Assembly (NCBI RefSeq): GCF_000613845.1
Contig: NZ_BAJT01000002.1
Span: 124,001-188,000, forward strand
Source of the DNA: Asaia astilbis JCM 15831
Lineage (GTDB): Bacteria; Pseudomonadota; Alphaproteobacteria; Acetobacterales; Acetobacteraceae
Direction of reading: 5' to 3'
Length of the DNA stretch: 64,000 nt
Made by a program: the position numbers and the translations under genes. The stretch's first letter is position 1, and every line of letters begins with the position of its first letter. Shown in pieces: positions 28,098 through 38,577 of this stretch. Under the pieces are notes generated by a model. It saw nothing but the letters and a program-made list of their open reading frames with translations. It did no database searches and was not told the DNA's origin.

Positions 28098-28490
28098 ATG
28101 CCGCGCCTTCGCCAGTCCCTCTGGATCGTCTTTGTTCTGACGTTCTGCCTCGTTCTGCGCGGTGCCTTGCCTGCGCAGGCGGGAGGGGTTGGGTGCGCGT
28201 CATCGCATCACTCACTCGGCATGTCAGCCATGCCGAATGCAATGATGTCCGGTCAAGGCGACTGCATGGAGCCACACAAGAAGGCCCCGCCTCACCCGGC
28301 CTCGCACGGCCATGGATGCACGACGACTTGTCTGCCCTCCATGTCCTGCATTTCCTGCTTCTCTGTCCCCCCGGGCACCTCATTCAGTGCGTCCTTTGCG
28401 ACTGACGAGGCGCGCTTCGATATGCGGACATCGTCCGTGTTGCTCGGGCACAGGGTTCCACCCGATCTGAGACCCCCCAGAACCTCCTGA
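28098..28490 (+). CDS. Secreted Cys/His/Met-rich small protein of the copper locus
   Basis: A 130-residue protein with a cleavable signal peptide (hydrophobic WIVFVLTFCLVLRGALPAQA, residues 8-27). The mature part is rich in possible copper ligands: HHSLGMSAMPNAMM, CMEPHKK, HPASHGHGC and CLPSMSCISC. I do not recognise a defined family. Its place at the head of the multicopper oxidase-copB operon and its residue content suggest a periplasmic copper-binding protein. The last 25 residues run up to the oxidase start. There is no strong ribosome site; AAGGATCCC lies before the ATG. Confidence 0.6.
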   Translation: MPRLRQSLWIVFVLTFCLVLRGALPAQAGGVGCASSHHSLGMSAMPNAMMSGQGDCMEPHKKAPPHPASHGHGCTTTCLPSMSCISCFSVPPGTSFSASFATDEARFDMRTSSVLLGHRVPPDLRPPRTS

Positions 28491-28555
28491 AGCTTTGACC
28501 CTCACAGACCCGATCAATGCCCGGGTCTCGTCTTGTCTCGCTCAGGAATTATCTG

Positions 28556-30391
28556 ATGATTATGCGTTCCCGCCCCGGAACCGGTCTGTCCCGTCGGCAT
28601 TTTGTCACGGGTCTGACGGGCCTTGGTCTTTCGGCCTGCACCCGGGCCCCTGCGCCTTTCCCGGCGTCGCCCCTTGTCGATGCCTCCGCCATCCCTGCCA
28701 CCGCAACCTCGCGCCATACGCTCACCGTGGATACAAGACCCTGGCAGATCGGCTCACGCATCGGACGGGCCTTTACCGTTAATGGCAGCGCGCCTGCCCC
28801 GACGCTCCGCTGGCGCGAAGGCGATGACATGGTCCTCGAGGTCCAGAACCGCCTCAGTGAGCCGACATCGATCCACTGGCACGGGATCAGACTTCCTGCG
28901 AATATGGATGGGGTCCCCGGCATCAGTTTTGGTGGTGTGCCTGCGAAAGGCGCGTTCACCTATCGCTTCCCGGTTCGGCAGTCCGGGACCTACTGGTACC
29001 ATAGCCACTCCGGAATGCAGGAAGCACAGGGGCTTTTTGGCGCGCTGGTGATCGACCCGATCAGCAAACCGATCCACACCTATGAGCGTGATTACGTTCT
29101 CGTGTTGTCCGATTGGAGCGACGTCGCTCCGCATGACATCATGAGCAATCTCAAACAACAGGATGACTATTATAATTTCCGTCAGCGCACTGTGGCCTCC
29201 CTGTTTGGAGAAGCCAAAGAGAAAGGCCTCGGCAACGCGCTCGATGACCGCCTGACATGGTCTCGTATGCGGATGGCGGCAACCGATATTTCCGATGTCA
29301 GTGGCGTCATCTATAGCTATCTGATCAATGGCGAGGCCCCGGATTCAAACTGGACAGGTGTTTTCACACCAGGCGAACGGATACGTCTGAGGGTGATCAA
29401 CGCTTCGGCCATGACTCTTTTCGACTTTCGCATCCCCGGTCTGACCTTTTCCGTCATCTCGGCCGACGGATCAGATGTCGATCCTGTGACGGTCGAAGAG
29501 TTCCGCATCTCACCGGCCGAAACCTACGATATCATCGTGCAACCCACAGATGGCCGCGCCTGGACCATCTTCGCGCAATCTGAGGACAGGACCGGCTACG
29601 CCCGTGGCACCTTGGCTCCGAAAAAGGGCATGAAAGGCGCGATCCCGCCTATGGATCCGCGCCCGGTGCGGAGCATGGTCGATATGGGTATGGGGCACAT
29701 GGATATGGGCCATATGCACGGCTCGGAGTGCGGCATGAGCGGCATGAGCGGCATGAGCGGCATGAGCGGCATGAGCGGCATGAGCGGCATGAGCGGCATG
29801 AGCGGCATGAGCGGCATGAGCTCGACTGACAAGCCTGCGTCAACCCCAAAAGAGGCCCCGCCAGCGCCGGTGATCGACGATCCGGGACCGCCTCCGAAAA
29901 ACGTCGAAAACCAGATTGTCGCCGTCAATCCGATCGACAGACTGGGCGAACCGGGTGACGGGCTTGAGCATAATGGTCGCAAAGTCCTGACCTACGCCAT
30001 GTTGCGCGCCCTGCGCCCTGCGCCGGATCAGCGCCCGCCGAGCCGCGAGATCATCATGCATCTCACGGGTAATATGATGCGCTATATCTGGGGCTTCGAC
30101 GCAAAGAAATTCTCAGAGTCCTCCCCCATTCATATCAAGCTCAACGAGCGTGTCAGAATAACCCTGATCAACGATACGATGATGGAACACCCCATTCATC
30201 TGCATGGCTTTTGGAGCGAGCTCGAAAACGGTCAAGGCGAGTTGAGACCCAACAAACACACGATCCTGTCACAACCGGGGTCGAAGCTCAGCTATCTCGT
30301 GACAGCGGACACTCCAGGGATGTGGGCGTTCCATTGCCATCTCATGTATCACATGCATCTGGGCATGTTCAGAACAGTGGTGGTGTCATGA
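28556..30391 (+). CDS. Multicopper oxidase of the CopA/PcoA copper-resistance family, likely Tat lipoprotein
   Basis: About 611 residues. The N-terminus has a twin-arginine signal SRRHFVTG followed by a hydrophobic stretch and a lipobox LSAC, so it is probably exported folded and lipid-anchored. All copper-site motifs are present: HWHGIRLPANMDGVPG and YWYHSHSGM near the N-terminus, HPIHLHGFW and HCHLMYHMHLGMF near the end. Such enzymes oxidise periplasmic Cu(I) to Cu(II). Before the third domain is a Met-rich insert (MGHMDMGHMHGS) and ten perfect GMS repeats. I chose ATG 28556 (or 28562); an ATG at 28517 would lie well before the signal. It overlaps copB (ATGA). Confidence 0.9.
   Translation: MIMRSRPGTGLSRRHFVTGLTGLGLSACTRAPAPFPASPLVDASAIPATATSRHTLTVDTRPWQIGSRIGRAFTVNGSAPAPTLRWREGDDMVLEVQNRLSEPTSIHWHGIRLPANMDGVPGISFGGVPAKGAFTYRFPVRQSGTYWYHSHSGMQEAQGLFGALVIDPISKPIHTYERDYVLVLSDWSDVAPHDIMSNLKQQDDYYNFRQRTVASLFGEAKEKGLGNALDDRLTWSRMRMAATDISDVSGVIYSYLINGEAPDSNWTGVFTPGERIRLRVINASAMTLFDFRIPGLTFSVISADGSDVDPVTVEEFRISPAETYDIIVQPTDGRAWTIFAQSEDRTGYARGTLAPKKGMKGAIPPMDPRPVRSMVDMGMGHMDMGHMHGSECGMSGMSGMSGMSGMSGMSGMSGMSGMSGMSSTDKPASTPKEAPPAPVIDDPGPPPKNVENQIVAVNPIDRLGEPGDGLEHNGRKVLTYAMLRALRPAPDQRPPSREIIMHLTGNMMRYIWGFDAKKFSESSPIHIKLNERVRITLINDTMMEHPIHLHGFWSELENGQGELRPNKHTILSQPGSKLSYLVTADTPGMWAFHCHLMYHMHLGMFRTVVVS
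29732..29821 (+). repeat. Ten tandem 9-base repeats (GGCATGAGC) in the multicopper oxidase gene
   Basis: The unit GGCATGAGC is repeated ten times without a mismatch and encodes Gly-Met-Ser each time. The reading frame is kept whatever the copy number. The absence of any silent change points to recent expansion or ongoing slippage. The encoded methionines add potential Cu(I) ligands. Confidence 0.98.
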
Positions 30392-31178
30392 GCACGTTTC
30401 ACCGACACCTGCTTCTGGCTCTGATCACTCTGGCAAGTCTTTCGCATGCAGAGGCCTCTTCTATGGCCGACTCAATGGCCAAGCCTTCATCGACCACACC
30501 CGACCCGTCGATGGCCAATTATATCGACGACATCATGCCGGTCATGGATCAGGAAATCTGGGTTCATGGCATCCTCAACCAGTTTGAAGGACGCCTTGCG
30601 GGCACGAATTCGAATTTCCGATGGGACGGAGAAGCTGGGTAGGCGGCGATTACAACCGCCTCTGGTTGCGGTCAGAAGGTACAGTCTCCAAGGGCCGCAT
30701 GGGGGATGGCCAGCAGGAGGTGCTCTATAGCCGTTCGGTCTCAACCTATTTCGACGTTCAGGGCGGCGTGCGTGTCGATCTCGATGACGGACCGACCCGA
30801 ACCTGGGGGGCATTCGGCCTGCAAGGGCTCGCGCTCTACCAGTTTGAGGTCCAGGCGACCGCTTATGTCAGCGACCGCGGACGGTTCGCAGGGCGCTTCG
30901 AAGGGTCGTACGATATCCCGATTACGAACAGACTTATCCTGCAGCCTCAGATCGAGCTCAATCTCTACTCGAAAGCAGACAAAGGACGCGGAAATGGTGC
31001 CGGGTTATCTTCGATCGATACCGGTTTGAGACTGCGTTACGAGTTCTGGCGCAAATTCGCTCCCTATGTCGCCGTCACCTATGATGGCTACCTGCAACAG
31101 GCACGACGCTTCGCCCGCGACCGTGAGGACAGCGCTGGCTCCGTCCGGCTGACCTTCGGCATCAGAAGCTGGTTCTGA
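30388..31178 (+). CDS. copB: Copper resistance protein CopB, frameshifted
   Basis: An outer-membrane beta-barrel of the CopB/PcoB family, 263 residues after correction. It has a signal peptide (HLLLALITLASLSHAEA) and a short Met-rich linker. The barrel begins at WVHGILNQFEGR, continues GGDYNRLWLRSEG and DVQGGVRVDL, and ends with FGIRSWF. At about 30634-30637 one base is missing (GAAGCTGGG), which as read gives an early stop after DGEAG; adding one base continues into WVGGDYNRL. ATG 30388 overlaps the oxidase stop by four bases. PcoB-type proteins bind copper and work with the oxidase at the outer membrane. Sequence error is the likely cause of the break. Confidence 0.88.
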
Positions 31179-31191
31179 ACATCCTGCAAGA

Positions 31192-31229
31192 AACCACCTC
31201 CAGACCGTCAAAAGGGTCTGCAGGTGGTT
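31192..31229. terminator. Strong hairpin after copB
   Basis: AACCACCT-C-CAGACC (31192-31206) pairs with GGTCTG-C-AGGTGGTT (31215-31229), giving 14 base pairs with one mismatch and an 8-base loop. It begins 13 bases after the copB stop. A T-run is lacking, so efficiency as an intrinsic terminator is uncertain. Confidence 0.55.
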
Positions 31230-31817
31230 CTCGTTGGCGCACCAATCCTAATGCCTTTGCAAGGGCTTCAAGTCCGAAAGCGCAAATTTTTCGGGGCTAG
31301 GCTCTGCCGCATCGCTGACTTGAGCGGCGGCTCCATCGCTTTGAAGAAGACGCGTTTTCAACCTTTGTCGTTACGGCCTCTCGATTGCCCCCGTTCCTCA
31401 GTCCACATGCATGGTTCAAGATATTCATAGTAATAGCATGACTGCATTGGAGGATGCTGAAAGCACAGCGAGAGAAGATTGGTCGAATTTAAACGCAATG
31501 TTACAAAGTTCACAATCACGTAAGCTTCTCTTAACCTAATCGGACTTTGCAATGATAATTACCTCCCAATTATAATTGGGAACCATGGAGTTCATCGACA
31601 GTCAAATTTCAGAATGAAAAGAACGCAAATCTATTTGATCATCAGTTTTTATGAACTACGACAATGTTACCTGGAGTGTTAAGATTATATAAACTTGGAT
31701 AAATTAACCGTTCGCCCGCGTTACATTTCGTGGCGCCTGGATTTTTTCCGCAAGACTTCTTTCTAGGAGAAAGCGTGGAATTTCCATTCGAGAGTTAGCG
31801 AAGCGGAGCGTCGTGGT
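31230..31817. other. 588-base AT-rich leader region of the autotransporter gene
   Basis: No gene is apparent. The region becomes strongly AT-rich from about 31430 and contains an 18-base perfect palindrome at 31564-31581. TAGGAGA at 31764-31770 followed by a GTG at 31775 would be an attractive translation start, but that frame closes after seven codons. A missing base there, as elsewhere in this window, could hide the true start. Confidence 0.4.
31564..31581. promoter_or_regulatory. 18-base perfect palindrome upstream of the autotransporter gene
   Basis: TCCCAATTA at 31564-31572 is followed directly by its reverse complement TAATTGGGA at 31573-31581. A perfect palindrome of this length in front of a large surface-protein gene is a good operator candidate. 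Cruciform or RNA hairpin formation is an alternative. Confidence 0.45.
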
Positions 31818-34800
31818 TTGATCAACAAGAAGTTCTATTTTTATTTTGCCTTTATTACCATTACGCTCAGCAGACATGACACGTTCCTTATGGGGACTGC
31901 CCTTGCCAACTGCAACGGAACTTCTGGAACAGTAACGTGCACTGGAACAACAACATCTCGCGTTGGAGCTGGCTCAGGCGACCCGATAACGACTTTAAAT
32001 GTCTCCTCCGGCGCCGTCATAAGCACGCCCGGTGTCTCCATAAGTCTGGGATCGGGAACCTCGTCGAACCAGAATGTCATCAACGTCGATGGTACGGTGC
32101 AGAATCAGGGGAGCGGCGCTGGGCCTTATGACCTCGGCCCAAATGTTATCGAATTTGGAAGCAACACGACTGTCAATGTCGGCAAAACCGGCACGATCGA
32201 GCAGCTCGGCGGAGATAGTGGCGGAGAAGCGATCAACGTCACAGGTGGCAATAATACATTCAACAACTATGGTACCATTCAGACAGCGACTTCCTCGACA
32301 TTCTGGTTTGAGGGAAAAGACTCCGCCACGTCCGATATGCGTAATACGATTGAAAATTATGGCTCAATAAGAGCAGGCAGCACGGGAAATGACACGCTCC
32401 TCGGGTTTGGAACTGCCGGAAGTATTTCCTTCACAAATCATACCGGCGCGACGGCCAAGGGCAATTTGAACTTTGGAAGCGGCGGCTCCATCTCGAACGT
32501 AGCGACGTTCTATACGGGCTCCACTTTCACGGGAAATATCTCAGGCGGCGGAAATGCCGACATCCTGAATTTGACCGGTGATGGCGGATCATCCAATCTA
32601 GGTACCGGAATTACCGGCTTCGGTACGCTTAACAAGACTGGCACCGGAACTTGGACGGTAGGCGCCAATGAGCCATTATCTCAGCTCGGTTCTTCTCTTG
32701 CGATGAACGTCGACGGCGGTACTCTGATCCTGGCCAGCGATACCTCCTCCAGCCAGACAAAGGCGACAATCAATTCAGGCGGCGTCCTACAGCTTGGCAA
32801 TGGCGGCACCGCTGGCTGGCTCGACAGTGTCTCATCGAATGACGGAACCCTTTCCTTCAACAGATCAGATACCAAGACATATTCTACCGCCATAAATGGA
32901 TCTGGCTCCATAATCCAAGGCGGAACCGGCACCACGATACTCTCTGCCAATAATGGTTTTACGGGCGACACTACAATCTCTGCCGGAACGCTTGCCCTGA
33001 GCGGGGCAGGCTCAATTTCGACGTCTTCAGGTGTCCATAATAACGGCACTTTCGACATCTCCGGAACGTCTTCTTCAAGCTCGTCAATCAAGGCATTGGA
33101 CGGGAACGGCAGCACGATCCTGGGAGACAAGACACTCGTCTTGACAGATGCCAACTCGACTTTCGGCAACACCTATTCGGGGATCATGTCAGGCCCAGGT
33201 GGGCTGACCATCGAGGGTGGGACGCAGACGCTGTCAGGGCTGATACGTACACCGGAGACACGACGGTCGCCGACAATGGACAGCTGAACCTTCCAGGGTC
33301 GATCGCATCCGCTCTGATCAACGCCGGCACGACAAACATCGATGGCGGAACGATTGGGGGAAAAACGACAAACACGGGAACCCTGAACGCAAAGAACGCG
33401 ACGCTCGCCGATATCGATAATGGGACCGGTCAGGCAACACTGACCGACAGCTCCGCCAATTCTGTGACCAACACACAAGGCGCTACCTTCGAAGCAAATG
33501 GCGGCACAATGGCGACAGCGAGCAACGCTGGCACCATGACGCTCAAAACGGGTAACACCGTTACCGGCGATCTCGCCAATAGTGGTGACCTCACGCTCAA
33601 CGATAACGCGATCAACGGAAAAACCACCAATACGGGCGCTTTAAACGCTCTGAACGCCACGCTTGCCAACATCGATAATAACGCCGGTCAGGCAACGCTG
33701 ACTAACAGCACCGCCGACGCCGTAACCAACGCACAAGGCGCGGCCTTCACAGCGACAGGCGGCACACTTGCTCAGGCAAGTAACGCTGGCACCATGACAC
33801 TCGATGCGGGCAACACTGTCAGCGGCAACGTCACAAATACCGGCGATCTCACGCTCGACGGCAGCACGATCAAAGGAACACTCGCAGCGCAGTCCGGTAC
33901 TTTTACCGTTGCACCCAAGGTGGCAAGACTTGCTCGCTTGGCTCGCGCAAACGTCAGATCGGGCTCTACATCTGCTGCTAAAAACAATGCAGAGATCGGC
34001 TCATTAAGCGGTGCGGGCAATGGCACGCTCAATGGCAGCCTCACCCTCACCGCAGCTGAGGATGACTATTCGGGGGTTATGTCAGGTCCCGGAGGGCTGA
34101 CAGTCGAGGGAGGAACGCAGACTCTATCGGGTGCGAACACCTTTACTGGCAACACGACAGTCGCGCGTAACGCGGAACTCATCCTACCAGGGTCGCTCGC
34201 CTCGGAAGTGATCAACGCGGGTACGATGACCGTCAATAGCGGCGAGGTTGGGGGGAATACCGCCAATACAGGGACCATCAACGCTGATAACGCTACATTT
34301 GCTGACATCGACAACAATGCCGGTCAGGCAGTCTTGACGAACAGCACCGCCAACACCGTAACGAACGAGCAAGGTGCCACATTCACGGCAACAGGCGGGA
34401 AATTAGCCAGTGCGAGCAACGCCGGCACGATGAATCTGACTGCCGGAAACGTTGTAACGGGTGACGTCATCAATAGCGGCGACCTGTCCCTCGACAGCAA
34501 TTCAATCGCGGGGCAAACCGTCAACACAGGGACCCTGAACGCTGAAAACGCCACGTTGACCGACCTGGATAACAATGCCGGTCAGGCAGCAGTAATCAAT
34601 AGCTCGGTCGGCACCGTGACCAACGCTCAAGGCGCAGGTTTCACAGCGGCGGGCAGCAGGCTGACCTCTGCGAGCAATGCCGGCACCATGGCACTCCAGT
34701 CCGGTAATATCGTCACTGGTAACGTCATCAACAACGGCGACTTGACACTTGACGGCAGCTCGATCAGGGGCACGCTTGCCGCACAATCGGGTACCTTTAC

Positions 34801-37800
34801 GATCTCGCCGGGGAACGCTCAGGCGGGATCGTTGAGCGGTGCAGGTAATGGCACGTTGAACGGCTCTCTGAACCTTACCAATGCAGTGGACACCTATTCC
34901 GGCGTGATGTCCGGCCCGGGAAGCCTGACGATAACCGGTGGTACACAGACATTGGCCGGTGACAATACCTATACCGGAACGACCAAGGTTTCATCGGGCG
35001 CTCTTTATGTAAACGGCAATCAGCAGGCTGCTACAGGAGCAACAACGGTTTCAGCGGGCGCACTCGTAGGCGGCTCTGGCACGATCGGGGGTGATGTTTA
35101 CATTGGCGACAACGGAACCCTCCTTCCCGGCGCAAGCAGGACAACCGTTGGTACCCTCACAATCAATGGTAATCTCACGCTCGCTGGAAATGCCGTCCAG
35201 AACTTCAGTTTCGGGCAGGCCTATACCGAAGGAGGTCAATATAATGATCTCGTGCGGGTAAAGGGGAACTTGAACTTCGGCGGCATACTGAATCTCACAG
35301 CCCCATCGAGTGGGCCGGATGTCGAGAGAATTGCTCACGGATTTGGCTTTGGCAACGGCGTTTACCGTGTCTACACCTACGGCGGCACATTGGCTGGGGC
35401 GCAGATTGCGCGACTTGGCTTGGTGTCTCCTGCGACAGGCACCACAATCGGCCTGCAGACGGCGGTCAACCACCAGATCAACCTGATTGTCAGTGATGGA
35501 ACACTAACCTTCTGGGATGGCGGAAACACCAAAAACCACGGAACTGACGGCTCGTCCGGAAACGGGACGATTGATGGCGGTGACGGCTCCTGGACCGCGT
35601 TGAACGGTGCTGGTGACAATAACTGGACCGATGCAGCAGGATCCAGAAACCAGCCTTGGGCGCAAAAGCAGTTTGCGATTTTCGAAGGGCCTGCTGGTAA
35701 GGTGACTGTTATCGGCAAAGACACCAATGGTAGCCCTGCAAAAGTCATGTTCAGCGGGATGCAATTCGCTAACAATGACGGGAGTGCTTACACGATCACG
35801 GGCGACGATCTTTACGCAACAACTGCCAGGACGGTCATCCGCGTTGGCGATGGAACAGGTCTCGGCTCCAAAATCACCGCCAACCTGGACACCGTGATTG
35901 ACGACCGCGACGTCAAGGGGGGAACATCCCTCGTGAAAAGCGACGCTGGATCGCTTGTCATCACAAAGGACCAGAGTTACTCGGGTGCCACCGAAATTGA
36001 AGGCGGCACATTGCAGCTTGGCAATGGTGGCACATCCGGCCAGATTTCCAGCAGCTCCGCGATCCATAACGATGGCGTCCTCGCAATTGATCACAGCAAT
36101 GCCGTGACCTTGGCACAGGCAATAGACGGCAAAGGCTCGCTGGTTCAGTCAGGTTCCGGGACGACGACCCTGACCGGCCAGAACAGTTATTCGGGCAAAA
36201 CCTCCATCGCTCGCGGAACTCTCAAAGGCTCCGGCCGGAGCTTCGGCTCCAGCGCGATCGACATTGGCGAAGAAGGCACTCTTGCCCTTGATGAACAAGG
36301 TCGCAGCACTTTCGATAATACCATTTCGGGAGCAGGCCTGCTGAAGAAACTCGGCACCGGGACATCAGTGCTCACTCGAGACAATGACAGTTTCAGCGGT
36401 GCGGTGGATGTTACCGAAGGCGATCTGAGCATCAATGGGTCAATGCGCTCCGCCACGTTCAACGCACGACAAGGTGGCACGCTTTCAGGCACGGGCACAC
36501 TCGGTAAGACGACGATCGGGGCCGATGGACGGCTATCGCCTGCAGGATCAGGTTCCTTGGGTGAGCTGACCGTGGACGGCAACCTGACCATGCAGCAAGG
36601 ATCGACCTTGCTGTGGACGGCGACGGTCAGCAGACGGGTCTGACCCTGCAGCATCAAGGTCACCCCTATATCAGGCTCGCCAGCGATCTCGTGAAGGTTC
36701 AGGGCGCGGTCACTCTAAATGGTGGAACAGTCGCTTTGAATGTGAAGAGCGGTTCCATTCTGAACCTCAATCGTGGGTACAAAATCCTTCAGTCAACCGA
36801 GGGTGTCACAGGCAAATTCGACCAGCTCTCCACCAACATCACGAGCGACTATCTCTATCTGTCGCCAGCGCTGATCTATTCGGGAAATGACGTTGATCTA
36901 TTATTGAATCGTAATTACGTCAGCTTTTCGGCAGCAGGGATATCGCGCAATCAGATTGCGGCAGGGCATGCGATCGACGGCCTCTCAGGAAACAACGCGT
37001 TGCCATCGGCTCTGCTAGGCCTCGACAAACGTGATGCCCGTGCGGGCCTGGATGGCAGTCTCAGGCGAATTGCACGCCTCGATTCGTTCTGCACTGATCG
37101 AAGATGCCTCCCAAATCAGGGAAGCTGTCAATGAAAGGCACGAAAGCGCAGATTGTGACGGCGGCGGCAACGCGCTGTCGATGCGCACGATTTCTGGTGA
37201 AAAGGGCTCACGCAAAGGACAATGTTACTCGGATCGTGCTGTTTTCTGGACCACGGCTTATGGCAGCTTCGGCCGTAACTACGGGAACGGAAACGCCGCC
37301 ACTCTGAAACACACCAATGCTGGTTTCCTTATGGGCGCAGATGCACCGGCATTCGAAACGGCTCGGTTCGGTGCAATGGCAGGGTACAGCAATTCGACGT
37401 TCAATGTCGGTCAGGGCCGAAACTCGTCAGGTCAGAGCAACAACATCTCTATCGGAGGATATGCCAGCAACCATTGGAATGCACTCAATGTGCGTGCCGG
37501 AGCAAGCTATACATGGAGCATGCTCAGCACACGCCGATCGGTAGATTTCAAGGGATACCAGGCTCGCGCCTCAGTGCTTCCTATCTTGCTGGCACAGCTC
37601 AGGCGTTCGGCGAAGTCGGGTACAAGATCAGCCGGAAAAATGCCCGTATCGAGCCCTTCGCAGGCATCACATACGTTAACCTTCAGACCGACAGCTTCAG
37701 AGAGCATAACGGTTCCGATGCTCTTCGCGGCAAGGCCATGACGACGGGTGTGACATACTCAACCTTCGGCGTCCGGGCTTCTGCGGATTATCGTCTCGGC

Positions 37801-38067
37801 AAGACGATGATCACCCCTAATCTGATGGTCGGCTATCGTCATGCATTCGGCCTGACAACCCCGACAAGCTCTCTCCGATTTGCGAATTTCAGCACAGTGT
37901 CTCTGGATACGGCAGGCGCACCTCTGGCAAGCGACGTCGCCATGGTGAACGCAGGCCTCAGTGTCAAACTGACTGACCGCATCGATTTTGGCTTGGTGTA
38001 TTCTGGCCAGTATGGCGTTCAGGCGATCGATTCCGGCGCAAAAGGAAGTTTCAACTTCAAGTTTTGA
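31818..38067 (+). CDS. Giant autotransporter adhesin with PATR repeats, four frameshifts
   Basis: About 2083 residues after correction. A hydrophobic N-terminus (FYFYFAFITITL, ending MGTALA) acts as signal. The passenger is a low-complexity Gly/Ser/Thr/Asn beta-helix with many autotransporter-associated repeats of the type GGTQTLSGANTFTGNTTV. Four 86-residue units (from NTGTLNA to LDGSTIKG) begin at about 33371, 33629, 34265 and 34523. The barrel (last about 270 residues, from FWTTAYGSFGRNYG to FNFKF) ends in phenylalanine, and LSGELHAS-type sequence precedes it. Frames break at about 33237, 36608, 37057 and 37561, each fixed by one base. Start TTG 31818 is uncertain. It likely mediates adhesion or aggregation. 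Confidence 0.85.
33371..34780 (+). repeat. Four 86-codon repeats arranged in two pairs inside the autotransporter passenger
   Basis: Units start at 33371, 33629, 34265 and 34523; the spacing within each pair is exactly 258 bases. Each carries the pattern NTGT-NA-NAT, DIDNNAGQA, VTN-QGA-FTATGG, ASNAGTM and GD-LDGS-I-G. Each pair is followed by TLAAQSGTFT, LSGAGNGTLNGSL and YSGVMSGPG. DNA similarity between units is obvious by eye, so the array arose by duplication of the pair as a block. Confidence 0.85.
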
Positions 38068-38577
38068 GCCTCAGTTTCCTTTTCGTACGTCACCTCCAGT
38101 CGCAAGGTGCGTTGTCTCGTCACAGCGCACCTGTCCTACGCGATGTGCCTCGCAAGAAAGGCACATCCGCGAAGATCCGAAATCCACGCAAGGCGCGAAA
38201 TCTGAGGCGGACCCTCTTTTCATAGAGAGTTCGCAAATGTGGATATCAATCACTTAAGATGTAATTTATACACTACAGAATAAATATATAATCTATATTG
38301 AAACATATTCATTAATATATGCGTATTTTCATTTATTTAAATATGTTAATACATAGTCTATCCTGAACTTCACTTAATTAAGTCGGGATAACAACGTCTC
38401 TACATTCTACCGTTTGTTACCTCGGCCTGGCGTTTCCCAATATGTGGCAGAAAAACCACTTTCCGCCGACCAACGTCGGGTTGCTTTCGGAATTGGATCA
38501 ATCCGCATTGTCATATTATGAAATATTGATAGGACGGCTGGACCGGCCATTCACGAGGCCAACAATCAGACCAAAGA
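38068..38577. other. 510-base region between the autotransporter and the OprB porin
   Basis: The first part has two small hairpins (AGGTGCG/CGCACCT at about 38104-38131 and TGTGCCT/AGGCACA near 38143-38164) that may end the autotransporter transcript. From 38240 to 38400 the DNA is extremely AT-rich, then returns to normal. Neither strand has a convincing gene. The AT-rich part probably contains the oprB promoter. Confidence 0.4.

Noticed and set aside
29732-29821. Possible CRISPR-like array
   Set aside because: Units are 9-base head-to-tail repeats without spacers inside a coding gene.
29596-29982. Minus-strand frame with repeated PLMPLM motif
   Set aside because: It is only the reverse strand of the GMS repeat in the multicopper oxidase.
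33371-34780. Possible mobile or satellite DNA
   Set aside because: The repeats keep reading frame and encode autotransporter passenger units.
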